A stretch of DNA of 64,000 nucleotides from JBJXGE01 sp046154185 (GTDB taxonomy: Bacteria; Planctomycetota; UBA8108; UBA1146; JAJFFE01): the NCBI GenBank assembly GCA_046154185.1, contig JBJXGE010000058.1, forward strand, positions 124,001 through 188,000, read 5' to 3'. Positions within the stretch are counted from its first letter, which is position 1; every line of letters starts with the position of its first letter. Of the stretch, positions 46,231 to 55,000 are shown one piece after another. A program made the translations under genes and the position numbers. The notes under the pieces were generated by a model, which was not told where the DNA came from, did no database searches, and worked only from the letters and a program-made list of their open reading frames with translations.

Positions 46231-47283
46231 ATGCTGCGATGGAGTTTGGTGGCCATGCTTGCGATCGCGAATTTGGCGGCGGACACGGGCCCGCCGGTGG
46301 AACTCGGTCGCGTCCGATGGGAGCGCGACTACGCGCGCGCCGAGGCCGCGGCGAAGGCAAACGGTCGGCCGCTGCTCACGCTTTTTCAAGAAGTGCCCGG
46401 CTGAGCGACGTGCCAAAAATATGGGGCTCAAGTCTTGAGTCACCCCTTGGTCGTCGATGCGGCGGAGCGCGAGTTTGTGCCGGCGTGCATTTACAACAAT
46501 ACGACCGGTGACGCGGACGCCGCGTTGCGCGAACGATTCAAAGAGCCCGCCTGGAACAACCCGGTCGTGCGCATCACCGACGCGCAGTCCGAACTCATCG
46601 TGCCACGGATCACGGACGATTGGCGACTCGTCACGCTCGTCGACGCGATGACGCGCGCGCTCGCGGCGCGGAAACAACCGACGCCGATTTACCTGGAACT
46701 CCTGCGGCGGGAGTTGGTCGCGCGACGCGAGGGCGTCGAGATCGCCATCTTCGGCATGGGGTGATACTGGGTCGGTGAGGCCAAGTTTGGCCTCCTCGAT
46801 GGAGTCGTGAGCACGGAGTCGGGTTGGGTCCAAGGTGTCGAAGTCGTGCGACTCGAATTCGATCCGCGCGTGATTTCGTATCAGCAACTCGCCGAGCGCG
46901 CGCGCGCGTGGACCACACACGCGTTTCCAGTGACGGACGCGCAAGTCGCGGCCGCCCGTGCTCACTACGGCGATCAAGCCGCGCGCCCGACTGCCGACGT
47001 GCGCGTCGTCGATGAAACCAAGTACTACTTGCGTGCCACGCCGCTCAAGCATGTGCCGATGACGCGGACCCAAGCGACGCGTGTCAACGCCGACGTGGCC
47101 GCCGCTCGCACGAACGGTGTGCTCTCGTCATCGCAACTCGCGCTCCTCGCGTTTATCGAGCAGCACCCGACCGCGAAATGGCCGGACGTCTGTGACCAAG
47201 ATCTCCAGACGACTTGGCCGCAAGTCGAAGCGCTGCGTCGCGAGATCGAGCGCCGCGCGGCGCCGCCCTCGCGGCCGAAGTAA
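46231..47283 (+). CDS. Di-selenocysteine thioredoxin-like / MsrA-like fusion protein
   Basis: Predicted redox selenoprotein of 350 residues read through two TGA codons (46402-46404 and 46762-46764). Only these TGAs interrupt the frame. After a signal-like N-terminus (MLRWSLVAMLAIANLAA) comes a thioredoxin-like domain: PLLTLFQEVPG-Sec58-ATCQKYG, i.e. a UxxC redox motif. An MsrA-like domain follows: FGMG-Sec178-YWVGEAKFGLLDG, EVVRLEFDPRVISY; Sec replaces the nucleophilic Cys of the MsrA GCFW motif. It would reduce methionine sulfoxide, probably with the first domain as partner. Each TGA is followed by a hairpin with AGU in the loop. ATG 46231 has AGGA six bases upstream. A frameshift-free pseudogene is the alternative, but conservation on both sides argues against it. 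Confidence 0.82.
46423..46446 (+). promoter_or_regulatory. SECIS-like hairpin after first in-frame TGA
   Basis: GGGG and CTCAA (46423-46431) pair with TTGAG and CCCC (46435-46446), with a bulged TCA on the 3' side and GTC at the apex. It starts 18 nt after the TGA at 46402-46404. The AGUCU apex resembles the AGGUCU loop of the E. coli fdhF SECIS that SelB binds. Confidence 0.6.
46777..46794 (+). promoter_or_regulatory. SECIS-like hairpin after second in-frame TGA
   Basis: GAGGCCAAGTTTGGCCTC is a near-perfect stem (at least 6-7 bp) with GU in the apical loop. It starts 12 nt after the TGA at 46762-46764, close to the spacing known for bacterial SECIS elements. Both hairpins share CAAGU at the apex. 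Confidence 0.65.
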
Positions 47284-47370
47284 TTGCGCTCGCGGCTGGC
47301 CGCTGTTTTCCTGTTATTCCAGGTCCGAAAACGGCGAGTAGTCGCCGCGCGCTCACCCTAGAATGCGCGC

Positions 47371-48798
47371 ATGAATTCGACTCGCCTGCCACTCGATCGG
47401 AGTTTTTGGGAAAGCGTGCGACGCTCCCGCGACGCGCGCTTCGACGGGCTCGTCTACATCGCGGTGACCAGCACGCGCATCTTTTGCCGACCGATCTGTC
47501 CCGCGCGCACGCCGCGCGAAGACCACGTGCGCTATTTCGCGACGCGCGCGGAGGCGGTCGCGAACGGGTTTCGACCGTGTCTGCGCTGCCGACCGGAGGC
47601 GGCGCCTGGCTCGCCAGCGTGGGATCCGAGCGGCGACTTGATCGCCCGCGCGCTCTGCCGCATCGAAGATGGATTTCTTGAGCACGCCAAACTCGTCGCG
47701 CTCGCACGCGCGCTCGCGATCGGTGAGCGCCAACTGCGGCGACTATTTGTCGCGCGGCTTGGCGCGAGCCCGCTCAAAGTCGACAGCACGCGGCGCGTGT
47801 TGTTCGCGAAAAAACTGCTCACGGAAACGACACTCCCGATCACGCAGGTGGCGCTCGCGAGCGGCTTCCGCAGTTTGCGCCGCTTCAACGCCGCGTTTCG
47901 CCAAGCCTTTGAGCGCGCGCCGCGCGAGCTGCGTCGTCGTGTCGCCAGCGCTCCGTCCGGCGAACTCGTGCTGTCGCTCCCCTATCGCGAACCGTTCGAC
48001 TTTGCGGCGCTGCTCGAGTTTCACGCGCGCCGCGCGCTACCGGGACTCGAGCGTGTCGACGGCTTGAGCTACGAGCGCGAGTTCGTGTTGCCGGAGGGAC
48101 CGGGCTGGCTTCGCGTCGAGCGCGCCGCGGCGCCGAACTTGTTGACGGTGCGCTTACGCACGCCCGTGCCGACAGTGTTGCCGGATCTCGTCGCGCGCGT
48201 GCGACGGCTCTTCGATCTCGACGCGGATCCGGCGGCGATCAACGCGGTTCTGAGTCGTGATGCGCTGCTAGGCCCAGTCGTGCGCCGTCATCCCGGTCAA
48301 CGCGTGCCGGGCGCGTGGGATGGATTCGAACTCGCGGTGCGCGCGGTACTCGGTCAGCAAGTCAGCGTCGCCGCGGCGCGCACGTTCGCGATGCGGCTTG
48401 TTGCCGCGGGCGGCTCGGAGCACGCGTTTCCGACGCCCAAGGCGATCATCGAAATGGACCTCTCACGCATCGGACTCACGCGCCGACGCTGCGAAACGCT
48501 GGCCGCTCTCGCGCGCGCCGTCCACGATGGCGAAATCGAGTTTCACGCGGGCCAAGATCTCGCGACGTTCGTCGCGGCGCTGTGCCAAGTCGAAGGCATC
48601 GGCGCGTGGACCGCACACTACGTCGCCCTGCGCGCGCTGCGCCATCCCGATGCGTTTCCGGCCGCGGACCTTGTGCTGCGACAAGTCGCGGGTTCCAAAA
48701 ACGAGCCGCTCAAGACCCGCGCACTCGAACAACTCAGCCAGCCTTGGCGGCCGTGGCGCAGCTATGCGGTGCTCCATCTGTGGCGGCTCGCGAACTGA
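47371..48798 (+). CDS. Ada N-terminal domain / AraC-HTH / AlkA glycosylase fusion
   Basis: DNA alkylation response protein of 475 residues. The N-terminus is an Ada-type zinc domain (FDGLVYIAVTSTRIFCRPIC, FRPCLRCRPE; four Cys). An AraC-type helix-turn-helix follows (LVALARALAIGERQLRRLF, ITQVALASGFRSLRRFNAAF). The last ~290 residues are an AlkA-like 3-methyladenine glycosylase with the helix-hairpin-helix and catalytic Asp region (FELAVRAVLGQQVSVAAART, CQVEGIGAWTAHYVALRAL). It would excise alkylated bases and may also act as a methyl-dependent regulator. ATG 47371; ogt follows 15 bases later. Confidence 0.88.
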   Translation: MNSTRLPLDRSFWESVRRSRDARFDGLVYIAVTSTRIFCRPICPARTPREDHVRYFATRAEAVANGFRPCLRCRPEAAPGSPAWDPSGDLIARALCRIEDGFLEHAKLVALARALAIGERQLRRLFVARLGASPLKVDSTRRVLFAKKLLTETTLPITQVALASGFRSLRRFNAAFRQAFERAPRELRRRVASAPSGELVLSLPYREPFDFAALLEFHARRALPGLERVDGLSYEREFVLPEGPGWLRVERAAAPNLLTVRLRTPVPTVLPDLVARVRRLFDLDADPAAINAVLSRDALLGPVVRRHPGQRVPGAWDGFELAVRAVLGQQVSVAAARTFAMRLVAAGGSEHAFPTPKAIIEMDLSRIGLTRRRCETLAALARAVHDGEIEFHAGQDLATFVAALCQVEGIGAWTAHYVALRALRHPDAFPAADLVLRQVAGSKNEPLKTRALEQLSQPWRPWRSYAVLHLWRLAN

Positions 48799-48813
48799 AA
48801 GGCCCGCATTTTC

Positions 48814-49338
48814 ATGACGCTCATCTCGTACGAACGGATTTCGACGCCCATCGGCGCGTTGCTCCTGATTGCCGACGCGAAGGCGCTGCGCTTCTTGCAC
48901 TTTCCGAACGAGCAAGCGCGGGTTCGCGTGGCGCCGGATTGGACGCGCGGCAATCGCGTCATCGAAAAAACCGCGCGACAACTCGCAGAGTATTTCGCCG
49001 GCCAACGACGCACCTTCGACCTGCCACTGGCGCCGACCGGCACCGAGTTTCAACGGCGCGTGTGGCAAGCGCTGTCGACCATCCCGTACGGCGAAGCGCG
49101 GAGCTACGCGGCCATCGCCAAAGCGATCGGCCGACCCACCGCGATGCGCGCCGTCGGCGGCGCCAATGGTCGCAATCCGATACCGATCATCGTGCCGTGC
49201 CACCGCGTGATCGGGGCGAACGGCGCGCTGGTCGGGTTCGGCGGCGGACTCGCGTTGAAAGAGTGGCTCTTAGCGCACGAGCGGAAGGTGTGCGGTACGG
49301 GTGATGGCGCGGTGCGGAAATTGGAGTGCGCTACTTGA
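48814..49338 (+). CDS. ogt: Methylated-DNA--protein-cysteine methyltransferase
   Basis: Removes O6-alkyl groups from guanine by transfer to its own Cys. The 174-residue protein has the active-site PCHRVIG in IPIIVPCHRVIGANGALVGF, preceded by the DNA-binding helix sequence IPYGEARSYAAIAKAIGRP. ATG 48814 is 15 bases after the Ada-AlkA fusion, giving a two-gene alkylation-repair unit. Its 3' end overlaps the convergent kinase gene by 8 bases. Confidence 0.92.
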   Translation: MTLISYERISTPIGALLLIADAKALRFLHFPNEQARVRVAPDWTRGNRVIEKTARQLAEYFAGQRRTFDLPLAPTGTEFQRRVWQALSTIPYGEARSYAAIAKAIGRPTAMRAVGGANGRNPIPIIVPCHRVIGANGALVGFGGGLALKEWLLAHERKVCGTGDGAVRKLECAT

Positions 49339-50953
49339 TGGGCGGGATCGGTTCGACCGCCAGGCCGCCGCAAGCGACGCACCCATTCCCGATGCTGAAG
49401 GCGGCTTGCGATCGATGTCGAAAGCCACAATCTGGATCCGTACAGCGCACATGCAGCGGGTTCTTGTCGCAGAAAGTCTGTGCCCGGCGTTGCCCTTTGA
49501 AGGTCACGTTCGTCGGCTTAAACCGACGTTTGCAATCTGGGTCCTCACAGATACCGGCTTCTTCGGTCGTAATGCTTCCAGCCGAACCATCTTTGTTTTC
49601 ATCCGAACCGGCTTTGTTTTCATCCGAACCATCTCTGCGCCCGACCTGCTCCCCGTTCTTTTCGCCTTCCGTGCCGGTCGACTTCGGGTTCTTGAAATAC
49701 AACGCCCAACCCGCAAACGCCAAAATGAGCCCAACTATAAGGAGCGGGCTCAGTCGACGGCGCAACCGATGCGGCGCTTCGACGGCCACGCCACCGCCGG
49801 TCGGTCCCGCGGCGGGATCCGGTCGCCGCGAAGCGGGGCGGCGCTCGGTCATCGTTTTCCCCACTGAGGCTTCGTCGCGCGGCGCCGTCACGGTGCCGGC
49901 GACCGCCGCCACGCCCGCGCCGCCGCGCAGGTGCGTCGGGAGTCCGATCGTTGCGTCCGAAACGATCGCGGTTCCTTCCGCGATGCGGGCGGCGTTTGCA
50001 GAGCTGGTTGTCAAAGCGCGATCGAGTCGCGTCGTGTGTTTCTGCGCATGGTCACAAAACAAACACTCCGGGAGTTTTTCGCCGACGAGCGAGTAAAACC
50101 CGTGCGTCTTGCAATAGCGAAAACCGTCGTCATAGATGCCGCCGGTTTTCGGCTCGTCCGCTTCGAGCTCGCGCACGATCTCGGCGAAACTCTGGTAGCG
50201 CTGGCTTGGCTCGACCGCAAGACACTTGAGCGCCATGCGCTCGAGATTCGCGGGCACGCGCGCATTGACTTGCGACGGCGGCGTGAATTCCTGCGAGCGC
50301 TCGAGCGGACCGTCATTGAGGCTCGGCGCTTTCCCGGTCAGCATGAAATAGAGTAAGCCGCCAAAGGAATAGATATCCGAGCAGAAGCTCGTGCGCCCGG
50401 TCCAGGTCTCCGGCGCTCGATAACCGCGCGTGCCGATGATCGTGTTGTCGTCGGAACCTTCCTGCAGCACTTTGGCGATGCCGAGATCCGAGACTTTTGG
50501 TACCAGCCGGCGCTGGGTGATGAGCACGTTCTGTGGTTTCAAGTCGCGGTGGATCAACTTGAAGTCGCGGTGCAAAACCTCCATGCCTCGCGCGACGCCG
50601 AGCGCCCACTCGTGTGTGTGCTTGATGTGGAGCGGTCGACCGGCCGCCGCCTCATGAATCCCGAGGCCATCGATGAATTCCAAGAATAGCCAGCGCTCGT
50701 GATCGTTGTAGAGGAGCGCTTGGACGATGTTCTCGCTCTTGGTCTCGCGCGAGACGCGAATCCACAAATCGACTTCAGCGCGAAAATACTGGAGAAACTG
50801 CTCGCCGTCGTGACCCGAGAAGTTCGCGGTCTTGACGGCGTAGAACCGATCCGGAGCTTGGTGGCAGATGTACACGACACCCATGCCGCCGCGCTTGATG
50901 TCGATGATGCGATAGCCGCCCGCGAGGATGTCACCGACATTCTGGGTCGTCAT
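49331..50953 (-). CDS. Membrane Ser/Thr protein kinase with Cys-rich C-terminus (T6SS-linked)
   Basis: Probable PpkA-like kinase of 540 residues. Kinase core: GGMGVVY glycine loop, YAVKTANF (ATP Lys), IHRDLKPQNVL catalytic loop, SDLGIAKVL (DLG in place of DFG) and GTRGYRAPE. A single transmembrane helix lies near residues 410-430 (PLLIVGLILAFAGWALYF). Beyond it is a Lys/Asp/Glu-rich linker and a Cys-rich tail (CEDPDCKRRF, TFCDKNPLHVRCTDPDCGF, GCVACGG) suggesting one or two zinc ribbons on the far side of the membrane. It is last in the T6SS gene run, where a kinase acting on the FHA protein is a known regulatory scheme. Confidence 0.82.
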   Translation of the reverse strand: MTTQNVGDILAGGYRIIDIKRGGMGVVYICHQAPDRFYAVKTANFSGHDGEQFLQYFRAEVDLWIRVSRETKSENIVQALLYNDHERWLFLEFIDGLGIHEAAAGRPLHIKHTHEWALGVARGMEVLHRDFKLIHRDLKPQNVLITQRRLVPKVSDLGIAKVLQEGSDDNTIIGTRGYRAPETWTGRTSFCSDIYSFGGLLYFMLTGKAPSLNDGPLERSQEFTPPSQVNARVPANLERMALKCLAVEPSQRYQSFAEIVRELEADEPKTGGIYDDGFRYCKTHGFYSLVGEKLPECLFCDHAQKHTTRLDRALTTSSANAARIAEGTAIVSDATIGLPTHLRGGAGVAAVAGTVTAPRDEASVGKTMTERRPASRRPDPAAGPTGGGVAVEAPHRLRRRLSPLLIVGLILAFAGWALYFKNPKSTGTEGEKNGEQVGRRDGSDENKAGSDENKDGSAGSITTEEAGICEDPDCKRRFKPTNVTFKGQRRAQTFCDKNPLHVRCTDPDCGFRHRSQAAFSIGNGCVACGGLAVEPIPPIK

Positions 50954-51033
50954 GCGCTCCCGCTCACGAACTCACAGATTCCGAGACAATGCCCACGAAG
51001 AATGCCCACGAAGAATGCACACGAAGAAGTATG

Positions 51034-52026
51034 TCAGGGGGCGATCTTGAATTCCAGCACCCGGCGCAGCACGGCGCCGCTCGCGAGCGGCCCGGCTTCG
51101 ACACGATCGCGAAAGACGCCGAGACCTTGCGCCGGCAGTTTGCCGTCGTTGCTGACCAGATCTGTCAGTTGCCCATTCGTCGGCGCGCACCCGAGCGCAT
51201 TCGGCAAGTCCTCCGCGCGCAAGTCGCGGTAGATCAAAGTCGCGCTCGCCGAACTCACGCCAGGTAGGAACACGGTCGGCAAAAAGACTGTTGGCAATTG
51301 CTGAAGCTGGGCGTGCGCGCTCGCGAGAATCGCCCGCCAGAGGTCGACTTGCGCGGTCGGCGCCTCCTTCGATGAGAGCGGCAACAGAAACGCACGCAAT
51401 GCGGGCTGGGCGTTCGCCGCCGCCACGCTCGGAGCCGGACCGCTTTCGCGATTCAACGGTTCACGTTGTACATGGAGGCGCCAGAGGCCGCGCACCCACA
51501 AGTCAGCCGGATCCTGGCGGTACATTCCCTCGAGCCAATCTCGTGTTGGCGTCGCCAAGAACTGCGTGAAGGGAGCCGATTCGCCGCTCTCGTCCAAAAC
51601 GCCGCTGACCGCGAGGAGTCGCAAGCGTCCGAAAAACTCGTCGTTGGTGGCGGTCTTCACGAGCGCGGCGAACTCACTTTCGAGTTTCGCCCACACCGGT
51701 TCGAGCCGCTGCAAGAAGTCGCCCGCGAGCACGCGAGGACGCGGCGCACTCGCGAACAACGCAAACGGGAACGCGCGGTAGCCGCTTGCGTCCACGCTGT
51801 GTTTGAGAACGGCGACCAGCACGTGCGAATCGCCCGGCGGGCTGAAGAGCAATCGATAAACCACGCCGTTTTGCGCCGGCAATCGACCCGTGGCCGCCGC
51901 GCGATCGAAGCCGGTATCCATCCAATTGCGGAGCCGCAACGCGATGCCATCGTGACAATTGTGGCGCAGGTATTCCTTCGACAAGCCGAGCTTGCCGTAG
52001 GCGCCAACGGTAAAAGTCTGGTTCAT
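51034..52026 (-). CDS. tagF: TagF-like T6SS-associated protein
   Basis: A 330-residue protein whose N-terminal half resembles the TagF domain, a post-translational repressor of T6SS assembly: FTVGAYGKLGLSKEYLR, LLFSPPGDSHVLVAVLKHSV, YRAFPFALFA. The C-terminal half is unassigned and may be a fusion or extension. ATG 52026 is chosen from the conserved N-terminus and lies 13 bases after the tssM stop; GAGGGG lies upstream. Together with the kinase and FHA gene it forms the usual threonine-phosphorylation regulatory set. Confidence 0.7.
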   Translation of the reverse strand: MNQTFTVGAYGKLGLSKEYLRHNCHDGIALRLRNWMDTGFDRAAATGRLPAQNGVVYRLLFSPPGDSHVLVAVLKHSVDASGYRAFPFALFASAPRPRVLAGDFLQRLEPVWAKLESEFAALVKTATNDEFFGRLRLLAVSGVLDESGESAPFTQFLATPTRDWLEGMYRQDPADLWVRGLWRLHVQREPLNRESGPAPSVAAANAQPALRAFLLPLSSKEAPTAQVDLWRAILASAHAQLQQLPTVFLPTVFLPGVSSASATLIYRDLRAEDLPNALGCAPTNGQLTDLVSNDGKLPAQGLGVFRDRVEAGPLASGAVLRRVLEFKIAP

Positions 52027-52039
52027 GCGGCCGCGCCCC

Positions 52040-55000
52040 TCACTTCCAACCCGTATCGGCGAAGTCTGGACGCGCAACGAAGGGTACGCCTGTGTTGAAT
52101 TGCATGCGCGTGACGCCGATGGCGCCCTCTGCCGCGGCTGCCGCGTCCGAAAGTTTGATGGTGACGATGATGTTTCCCGTCTCGAGCGCGTCCGCCGTCA
52201 AGTCGCCGAATTCGTAGCAGAGTCGCGCGAGCGACAGCCAGGAATTCCAAACCTCGGGAGCATCCGCTTGCGGCCACGGCAGCTCTTTCTCATTAGAGAT
52301 GAACTTCAGCTTCACCGCGGACTTGTTGGAACTGAAATCCCAGCCAAATTCCAACGGCGACTGGACCGCCAGCATGCCAGCGACGGAGTCCTCGGACTTG
52401 AGACCGAGCGTGAAACCGAAACGCGTGTACTTGTCGAACAAGCCCGTCTCCGTGAAGCGGAACAGCATCTTGCGCTCGCGCGCGGACTCCGCCTTGTCGA
52501 GCGCGGCCCAAATCGCGAGTCCACGGGCATCGCGCAAAAACCGAACGCGAGCGGAAAGCTCATCCGAAACAAAAACCTGAAACGGAACCTTGTTGTTCAC
52601 GGAGGCGCCGCCCGGCGTACCGGCGGCGGACATGAGCGCAACGAAACGCTTGTTGAGTTTTTCCAGCGCCTCGTAAAAGCGGACGTAGTCCTCGCGCGCA
52701 ACCACCTGCGTCGCCGTCGACTCAAACGGGTACCGCCCCGCAAGGCGTTTCGCGTGCGCATCACCGAGTTCGCGCCACTCCGCGGAAAACACCTGGACCA
52801 CAGAGTCTTCTACTTTTCGCGTCCCGACACCGCAGAATTTGAGGATTGCTTGGCTGAGCGGGTCAGCCATGTTCTGACTCACGATGAGGTCTTGGCAGCG
52901 CGTGAGGATCTGCCAGCGACTCTCCGTCGCGCCGGTCGCGATCGTGCAGAGTTCGAGCAACGCCTTCTTGGCGTCCGCATCCGCGCCGAAATCCGTGAGC
53001 GCCTTCACGACTTCGCGGTGGGCCTTGTACGCTTGCGAAAGCTCGGCGACGCGGTCGCTCTTCTCGGTCGCGAGCGGATAAGCGCGCTGCAACTGAGAGT
53101 GTCGTTCAGAAATCCAGCGCAGCGTCTGGTCCTTGTACTCCGGACTCGGCAGCGTGGCGTCGGCAAGTTGGATGTTCTTTCGCACGATCTCGAGGAAATG
53201 CTTCAGCACATCCGCATCCTCGAGGTTCTCGATCCACGCGGCGCCGCGTTCGGTCCCCGTCGGATCACTCAGCTGTTTCGCGGCGGCATCGATGACCGTA
53301 CCCCATGCCTGCGCATACGCCTGAAAATAGGGCGACACGAGGCTGCGGACCGATTCCTCGCCGAGCTTCGCTTCGGCGCTGTGCGCGCCGCTTTGGCTCG
53401 CCCGCAGCAAGCGCGCGCCGAGATCGAACAGTTGCTCAGCAACCTTCGCGTGATACTTTGAGTCGATAGTGAGCGCGCGCCCACTCGATCCGAGTAACAT
53501 CCGCGCCTCGTCCTTCGCGAGTTCCGCGATCAATTCATTCTGCGCGGGTTCTTTGCTGAAGTAGCGCCCGTGGAATTTTCGCAGCGCCTCACCGACCTGG
53601 ACCTTGCGCGTCAACGCGAAAAATTGCGCGATCGGGTCGGCGAGCTTCTCGCGGGGCTTGAGCCCCGCAACGTCGAGCGCCGTTTGGCACGCGCTCAAAC
53701 GCTCGCCGAACCTCGCCCATTCTTTCTCGCTCGCCGGCTCGAGCGCCCAGTTGGACTCCCACCGGCGCTTCACTTCTTCGAGCGGCTTCAGCACCGTCTC
53801 GTCGAACTCGGCGTCCAGCTTCAGCCGCTCCGGCTTGACCTTGTCCGTCGAATCGCTGCGCCCGAATACGATGAGGCGCTCGGCTTGATCCGTGCGCGCT
53901 CCCAGCGCATAGTCCGATTCCGTAAACGCCCGGCTCAGTTCTTCAGTCGCCTGCTTTACTTCCGCTTCGATATTCCATTCACTTGTTGCGCCGCGAAACT
54001 TCGCAAGCTCGGTAAGGTCGTGGCCGGCCCGGCCATCGAGCTTCGCTTTCAAGTCGCGCGGATGCGCGAGGTCTAGCCCGTCCACGCCGCGCAACAATTC
54101 GCGCAAGCGCCGACCTTGAAAGATGAAACTCGCCGCGGCTTCGCCGGTGATGCCGACGCGATCGGTCCAGCGCAAAAGCTCTTGGCGCGCTTCGCTAAAA
54201 TTCCCGGCATCGGTCGGCGGCTTGAGCACCGCATCCTTGTAAAGGTCGGCCAATCCCTCGGCCAGCGCATCGATCTCGCACCAGGTCCGCCACATGATGA
54301 AGTCGGGATCGAGCGGCGCGGCCTCGGCGCCAGCCGCGGCGCCGAGCAAGTCGATGCGGTCCGCGGCCGCGAAGCTCCGCCAGAAATTTTTCATGCGCTG
54401 AAGAATTTCCTTGGCGCCCTCACGGTCTTGTTGAAACGCCGGCGCAAGATTGCGCAGCGCGCTGAGCCCGGCAGCGTCGGTCGTCTCCCAATACTGAGTG
54501 AACGCGCGCGCGTACAGTTCGAGATCGACATCTTTGAGCGACTCGAGCGCGCCCCGCGTTTTGAGATCTTTCAGAAACGCAAAGAGATCATCGAGACACT
54601 TTGCGCTCGTCACTTGGCCCGCGTGGAGCTCCAACACGTCCAAGGCCGCTTGTCGGTAAAGCTCGTAACGATCCAGCCGATCCGGTTGGACTTGGAACGC
54701 TTTGCGAGCGTGATCCGCGAGATGCTGAAACACGGACTTGCACAACAGTTGCTCGTAGCTCGTCGCCAACTTCGCGGTGATCGCCGCCGATTTTGAGATG
54801 TCGAAAAGCGGGCGCAGGTAACCACGAACGAGCCCTTCTTCCTTGAGACGAACGATCGCTTCGGCGCATGCCGTCGCTTCGTTGAAGGGCACGACCGCGG
54901 CCGACCGCAGTCCATTCGTCGACGTTGAGCCCTGATAGTCCTTCGTCTTTGCGAAGAAGTCCTCCAGCGTCTTCTGCGGTCGCTGCGCCTGACGACTCAC

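Noticed and set aside
46231..47283. Reading this locus as a pseudogene or as three separate short genes
   Set aside because: Both interruptions are TGA, both sit exactly on redox Cys positions, the frame is otherwise intact and SECIS-like hairpins follow each.
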